The position numbers and the translations under genes are program-made. Of a stretch of DNA of 23,760 nucleotides, positions 21,192-23,760 are shown in pieces. The first letter of the stretch is position 1. Each line of letters begins with the position of its first letter. Location: positions 1-23,760 of the forward strand of contig CALHVV010000013.1 of NCBI GenBank assembly GCA_938036915.1. Direction: 5' to 3'. The notes beneath the pieces were generated by a model. It saw nothing but the letters and a program-made list of their open reading frames with translations, had not been told where the DNA came from and ran no database searches. This DNA is from an uncultured Candidatus Saccharibacteria bacterium (GTDB taxonomy: Bacteria; Patescibacteriota; Saccharimonadia; Saccharimonadales; Saccharimonadaceae).

Positions 21192-21280
21192 TATGCTAAT
21201 GAATAGCAGAGGTAGACGATTCTTTGCAAAGTATACTAATGCATGATAGAAATCTTCTCAATAGCGTCCTCATTAGTATA
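21192..21280. repeat. TATRCTAATG repeats at 40-bp spacing
   Basis: TATGCTAATG at 21192-21201, TATACTAATG at 21232-21241 (exactly 40 bp on) and the inverse CATTAGTATA at 21271-21280. A further TATGCTAATG lies at 19571-19580. Copies two and three could also form a hairpin with a 29-nt loop. The second GATTCTTTGCAAAG copy (21218-21231) sits between the first two. The array lies 40-130 bp upstream of the LiaF-like gene's promoter, so it may be its operator or an iteron-like site. Confidence 0.5.
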
Positions 21281-21322
21281 TTAGCTACTTTGAGATGATA
21301 GTTGGGACAGACGTAGAGCTTG

Positions 21323-21351
21323 TTGTACACTACCTATAATAATGGTATGCT
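21323..21351 (+). promoter_or_regulatory. Promoter of LiaF-like gene, leaderless
   Basis: TTGTAC (21323-21328), a 17-nt spacer and TATGCT (21346-21351), then six bases AGCGAC and the ATG. The -35 is identical to that of ftsA. A second -10 candidate, TATAAT (21335-21340), would give a leader of about 11 nt. There is no Shine-Dalgarno sequence in either case. Confidence 0.6.
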
Positions 21352-21357
21352 AGCGAC

Positions 21358-22020
21358 ATGAAGAACAACACAATTTTACGCATTGGTGCTGGCGCGGCGT
21401 TTGTGGCGCTGGGCGGAATATTATTAAGCGAGAGCTTCGGTGTGCAGTTCCATTACTGGCGGGAGTTTTGGTATGGTTTGTGCGCATTCGGATTTATCAT
21501 GGTTGGTGTGCTCACGCTGCGCAATCGCAATTGGCTGTGGGGAGCGCTCTGGGTAGCAGTTGGCCTAACAATTGGCACGAATGCATTTTTGCATAACAAC
21601 GTTAATATTTGGCGAATGTTTTTGCCACTGGTGCTGATCGCGATTGGCCTGACGATTATTTTTAATTTGTCGCAGCGCCAGCGTCGTATCGCAAAACAAT
21701 CGTCGGATGATAATATGGTTGCCTCCTTTTCGGGCAACACGCGCAAGATAAAAGGCGAATTTGCAGGAAACTCACTTTCGGCAGCGTTTGGTCAGGTGGA
21801 TCTCGACCTGCGCCAAGCTAAGATAGAGGACGGTGCAGTGATTGATATTTTTGTTGTGTGTGGTGGCATTAATATTATTTTTCCAGACAATGTCATCGTC
21901 AAGACGCAGGTCAATAGTATCTTTGGCGGGGTAGAGGACAAAACCAACGCTGCCAAGAGTGCAAAAAAGACTGTCTATATTCGCGGCGACTGCGTTCTTG
22001 GTGGGCTCGAAATTAAATAA
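21358..22020 (+). CDS. LiaF-like membrane protein
   Basis: A 220-residue protein with three or four hydrophobic segments in the first half (LRIGAGAAFVALGGILL; WYGLCAFGFIMVGVLTL; WLWGALWVAVGLTIGTNAF; MFLPLVLIAIGLTIIF), followed by a basic stretch QRQRRIAK and a C-terminal beta-rich domain (FAGNSLSAAFGQVDLDLRQA, then VIDIFVVCGGINIIFPDNV and VLGGLEIK). This is the architecture of LiaF-like proteins, which have an N-terminal membrane domain and a C-terminal right-handed beta-helix-like domain and act in cell-envelope stress signalling in Firmicutes. No LiaRS-like two-component genes are nearby, so a signalling role here is inference. It is a single-gene unit between its promoter and the terminator at 22044-22076. 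Confidence 0.75.
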   Translation: MKNNTILRIGAGAAFVALGGILLSESFGVQFHYWREFWYGLCAFGFIMVGVLTLRNRNWLWGALWVAVGLTIGTNAFLHNNVNIWRMFLPLVLIAIGLTIIFNLSQRQRRIAKQSSDDNMVASFSGNTRKIKGEFAGNSLSAAFGQVDLDLRQAKIEDGAVIDIFVVCGGINIIFPDNVIVKTQVNSIFGGVEDKTNAAKSAKKTVYIRGDCVLGGLEIK

Positions 22021-22043
22021 TTAGAAAAACAATAATTCGCTAC

Positions 22044-22081
22044 AACACGCTTCTTGATAACAACGAGAAGCGTGTTTGTTT
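22044..22081 (+). terminator. Intrinsic terminator after LiaF-like gene
   Basis: AACACGCTTCT (22044-22054) pairs perfectly with AGAAGCGTGTT (22066-22076) and is followed by TGTTTTT. This is a strong terminator. Confidence 0.88.
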
Positions 22082-22089
22082 TTGCACTA

Positions 22090-22680
22090 ATATACCACTC
22101 AGGCGGTGGAGTGTGGGTAGCGCTGGCGCGATAGTACACTGCCCGATTTTTCAACTTCGCACTTGGCTGAGGAGCTTTACTAACGCTACTGGCAACGAGC
22201 CACATGTTTGTTGCATACAATCGATAAAATTTTTCGTTGCAGTATTACTCATCGTCAAATATTGATTGTAGTATTGTGATGTGAGAATGGTTTCGTAACA
22301 TGCGTCAACGTTTTTTGATTTTTGTGTACGCTACTCGGCGAGGATTGCGACAGCTTTGCGGTATTTGTGCATGGTGGATTACTACGCCTCGCTAGTAATA
22401 ATAAATGTGCGCGACAGCAACGCACACAAAAATGTACTACTTACAAAAATAGTGTGCAGAGTCTTATGGTTTGCTAATTCACTTGCGCTTCTTGCAGAAA
22501 TAAGTAAGATGAGCATAATGCAAAAAGCATTCAAACTTTACACAAGCACGTCTTGCAAGACTACCTTAGCTACGGCACATACGCAAAGCATAAAAATGTG
22601 ATGGTAAGATTTTTGCACAAGGTATACTTTGAGGTGGGTGAGCCAGAGCGCCACGAATGCCAGTATACTGTGCCAAGCAT
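22090..22680. other. Gene-free stretch upstream of tag
   Basis: About 590 bp with no credible gene. An 81-codon frame at 22356-22601 has no start signal and no protein-like pattern. The one clear structure is a small hairpin TGTGCG/CGCACA near 22405-22427. TATACT-like hexamers occur at 22623, 22664 and 22687; only the last is well placed before tag. Confidence 0.5.
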
Positions 22681-22683
22681 TCT

Positions 22684-22692
22684 TGCTATACT
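22684..22692 (+). promoter_or_regulatory. Extended -10 promoter of tag, leaderless
   Basis: TGC precedes TATACT (22687-22692), then six bases AAAATC and the ATG. No convincing -35 and no Shine-Dalgarno sequence are present. Confidence 0.6.
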
Positions 22693-22698
22693 AAAATC

Positions 22699-23280
22699 AT
22701 GAACCGCTGCCCCTGGGCTGAATCTGGCGATAATGAGCGCACCTACCATGACACCGAGTGGGGTGTGCCACTATATGATGACCAGAAATTATTTGAGCTA
22801 CTCTGTCTGGAGGGTGCACAGGCTGGCCTAAGCTGGAGCACGATCCTGGCCAAGCGGGTGGGCTACCAGCAGGCCTTTTACCAATTTGAAATTACAAAAG
22901 TAGCCGCTATGACGGATGCGGAGCTGGAGGCGCTCACGCAGGATGCGCGCATTGTCCGTAACCGGCGCAAAATTTATGCGGTGCGCAGCAATGCCCAGGC
23001 GGCGCTGCAGGTTATTCACCAGCACGGCAACCTGCAGGCGTACTTATGGGGCCTGGCGGGTGGTGCACCAGTGCAACATCACTGGCATACTGCAAGTGAT
23101 ATCCCCGCCGATACGGCTACGTCCCGGGCAATGAGTGCGCAGCTCAAGCGGAATGGCTTTGCCTTCGTCGGCCCAACGACATGCTATGCCTTTATGCAGG
23201 CCGCCGGCATGGTGAATGACCACGTGGTGGGGTGCTTTCGATATGAAGAGTGCGCGGCGCTGGGCATTCACCCTGCATGA
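22699..23280 (+). CDS. tag: DNA-3-methyladenine glycosylase I
   Basis: Tag excises 3-methyladenine from alkylated DNA, starting base-excision repair. The protein is 193 residues and closely parallels E. coli Tag. The zinc site is complete and at the same positions: C4, H17, H175 and C179 (MNRCPW; TYHDTEWG; NDHVVGC). The catalytic Glu38 is in CLEGAQAGLSW, and GFAFVGPTTCYAFMQAAGMV near the C-terminus is the usual conserved block. ATG 22699 is the start; a 14-residue extension to 22657 would run through the -10 element and lacks conservation. A hairpin follows at 23288-23323. Confidence 0.96.
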   Translation: MNRCPWAESGDNERTYHDTEWGVPLYDDQKLFELLCLEGAQAGLSWSTILAKRVGYQQAFYQFEITKVAAMTDAELEALTQDARIVRNRRKIYAVRSNAQAALQVIHQHGNLQAYLWGLAGGAPVQHHWHTASDIPADTATSRAMSAQLKRNGFAFVGPTTCYAFMQAAGMVNDHVVGCFRYEECAALGIHPA

Positions 23281-23287
23281 GAGTAAA

Positions 23288-23323
23288 AAGATATAGCTAG
23301 TTAGATTAATCGGGCTATATCTT
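23288..23323. terminator. Hairpin after tag
   Basis: AAGATATAGC (23288-23297) pairs perfectly with GCTATATCTT (23314-23323) across 16 nt. On the + strand no T run follows; on the minus strand it would be followed by TTT. It probably still ends tag transcription, with low certainty. Confidence 0.5.
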
Positions 23324-23359
23324 GATGTGTAAGTACTTTTGGTTTTGCGGCTAGTGCGC

Positions 23360-23365
23360 TACAAT
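23360..23365 (+). promoter_or_regulatory. -10 of the T-box leader
   Basis: TACAAT at 23360-23365 with a poor -35 (TTTTGG at 17 nt). Transcription from about 23372 would give a leader of roughly 345 nt, a normal size for a T-box RNA plus expression platform. Confidence 0.5.
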
Positions 23366-23371
23366 AGACCC

Positions 23372-23716
23372 AGAGGCATTTTTGCGTAGCTTGTGGTGCG
23401 CGAAGTGAGCGGTTATCAGCCGCGAAGCCTGCGGGAAGAAATTAGCTAGCGGTTCGCCATAGGCGCGGTTTGCCTGGAGCGCAGCGGCACTGCTATGGCA
23501 GTGCATCACTCTGGCTAAGAATAGACCCCGCCGCGAATGCTGCGACAAGGCAATAATCAAGTGCTGAAAGAACCAGACGGCACCCCGAGGCCTATGCATA
23601 TGGCCCCGAGGCTCCGGCGAGAATCACTTCTTTTGGAATCGAGATGGTACCGTCCGCGCATAACCCAGCGGATTCTCGAGGCTAAGAGAGGTGATTTTTA
23701 ATTATATAAGGAGGAG
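23372..23716 (+). ncRNA. T-box leader (tRNA-sensing riboswitch)
   Basis: The antiterminator is textbook. TCGAGA (23639-23644) pairs with TCTCGA (23674-23679), the seven-base bulge is TGGTACC (23645-23651), and GTCCGC (23652-23657) pairs with GCGGAT (23668-23673). The UGGU of the bulge would pair with the ACCA end of an uncharged tRNA with A as discriminator base. Upstream (about 23380-23640) lie several hairpins suited to stem I and stem III, such as GCACTGC/GCAGTGC (23487-23493 with 23498-23504), but I cannot place the specifier codon. A 15-pair helix (23622-23636 with 23682-23696, three G-U pairs) encloses the antiterminator and is followed by TTT. A competing eight-pair helix CGAGAATC/GATTCTCG (23618-23625 with 23671-23678) excludes the antiterminator. 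The ribosome binding site AAGGAGGAG (23708-23716) follows. Confidence 0.85.
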
Positions 23717-23718
23717 CC

Positions 23719-23760
23719 ATGCCATTGCCAACCCACAAGTCAGCCTTGCAGCACGCCACT
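23719..23760 (+). CDS. Start of a T-box-controlled gene, possibly threonyl-tRNA synthetase
   Basis: Only 14 codons are in the window: MPLPTHKSALQHAT. ATG 23719 has an excellent ribosome binding site, AAGGAGGAG (23708-23716). T-box leaders usually control aminoacyl-tRNA synthetases, amino-acid biosynthesis genes or amino-acid transporters. The pattern 'HK.AL.HAT' resembles the 'LRHS.AH' start of the second domain of threonyl-tRNA synthetases that lack the TGS domain, so ThrRS is my first guess. The evidence is thin and another synthetase is possible. Confidence 0.4.
   Translation, partial: MPLPTHKSALQHAT

Larger units (their letters stand above)
19146..21322. other. Long gene-free, G-skewed, AT-rich region
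   Basis: No credible gene occupies these 2.2 kb: from 19.1 to 20.7 kb no frame reaches 60 codons on either strand, and the two longer minus-strand frames further on have Cys/Tyr/Phe-rich, protein-unlike composition. Flanking genes are clearly richer in GC. The + strand is markedly G-rich over C in places: 19 G versus 2 C in 19681-19740, and 25 G versus 7 C in 19861-19920. The bias weakens or reverses near 21000-21060. Several hairpins and repeats listed separately lie inside. It may be a non-coding RNA locus, a decayed region, or a replication-related region. I see no convincing DnaA-box cluster. Confidence 0.7.

Noticed and set aside
20900..21229. 109-codon minus-strand frame in the gene-free region
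   Set aside because: Composition is dominated by Cys, Tyr, Phe and Leu, there is no ribosome binding site or promoter, and it mirrors the purine-rich, C-poor + strand. It looks like a by-product of base composition.
22356..22601. 81-codon frame before tag
   Set aside because: No start signal, no family resemblance and uneven composition.
1..23760. tRNA, rRNA genes or CRISPR array
   Set aside because: I found no T-loop motif in a cloverleaf context, no rRNA-like sequence, and no regularly spaced 25-40 bp repeats. The 40-bp-spaced motif at 21192 is only 10 bp long and lacks CRISPR form.

Overview
The window looks like a chromosomal segment of a Patescibacteria/CPR bacterium, most likely Candidatus Saccharibacteria (TM7). 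This placement is inferred from gene content, not from a search: two DUF5663-type proteins, a very short adenylate kinase, a VKOR-type rather than DsbB-type disulfide oxidase, compact proteins and tightly overlapping genes. The standard code fits every gene; TGA is used as a stop.

Layout. 1-1771 (+): the 3' end of an unrecognised acidic protein, then a DUF5663 protein, a small hypothetical protein and a second DUF5663 protein. 1772-2072: a strongly structured convergent intergenic region. 2073-5685 (-): fmt, def and priA, with def overlapping fmt. 5977-7916 (+): a winged-helix regulator and recJ. 8151-10123: three accessory proteins (a PGDYG-like protein and a divergent pair of unknowns). 10386-11721 (+): a probable toxin-antitoxin operon with an HTH-Panacea antitoxin and a RelE/ParE-like toxin, preceded by a tiny overlapping upstream ORF. 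11722-12148: an orphan promoter and strong hairpins. 12149-12772 (-): a Pro/Gln-rich membrane protein. 13040-15090 (+): rpsU-yqeY, then adk-map. 15228-19087 (+): ftsA, then ftsZ-nrdR-thioredoxin-like-VKOR. 19146-21322: more than 2 kb without a credible gene, low in GC, G-rich on the + strand and containing repeats. 21358-22020: a LiaF-like membrane protein. 22699-23280: tag. 23360-23718: a promoter and a long leader ending in a textbook T-box antiterminator, upstream of a gene cut by the window end (possibly an aminoacyl-tRNA synthetase).

How the parts relate. Most genes are housekeeping: start and processing of nascent protein (fmt, def, map), replication restart and repair (priA, recJ, tag), division (ftsA, ftsZ), nucleotide metabolism (adk, nrdR), translation (rpsU) and disulfide chemistry (VKOR). 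The main unifying observation is that many transcription units have a good -10 hexamer only 6-9 nt before the start codon and no Shine-Dalgarno sequence. This predicts leaderless mRNAs for the DUF5663 gene at 546, def, priA, the membrane protein at 12772, ftsA, the LiaF-like gene and tag. Other genes (DUF5663 at 1229, ftsZ, adk, the T-box gene) have clear ribosome binding sites.

The best candidates for something new are the gene-free 19-21.3 kb region with its repeated TATRCTAATG motif, the T-box leader with an unusual expression platform, the cysteine-free NrdR, the tiny leaderless ORF overlapping the antitoxin start, and the GA-dinucleotide tract in a promoter-like site at 8.1 kb.
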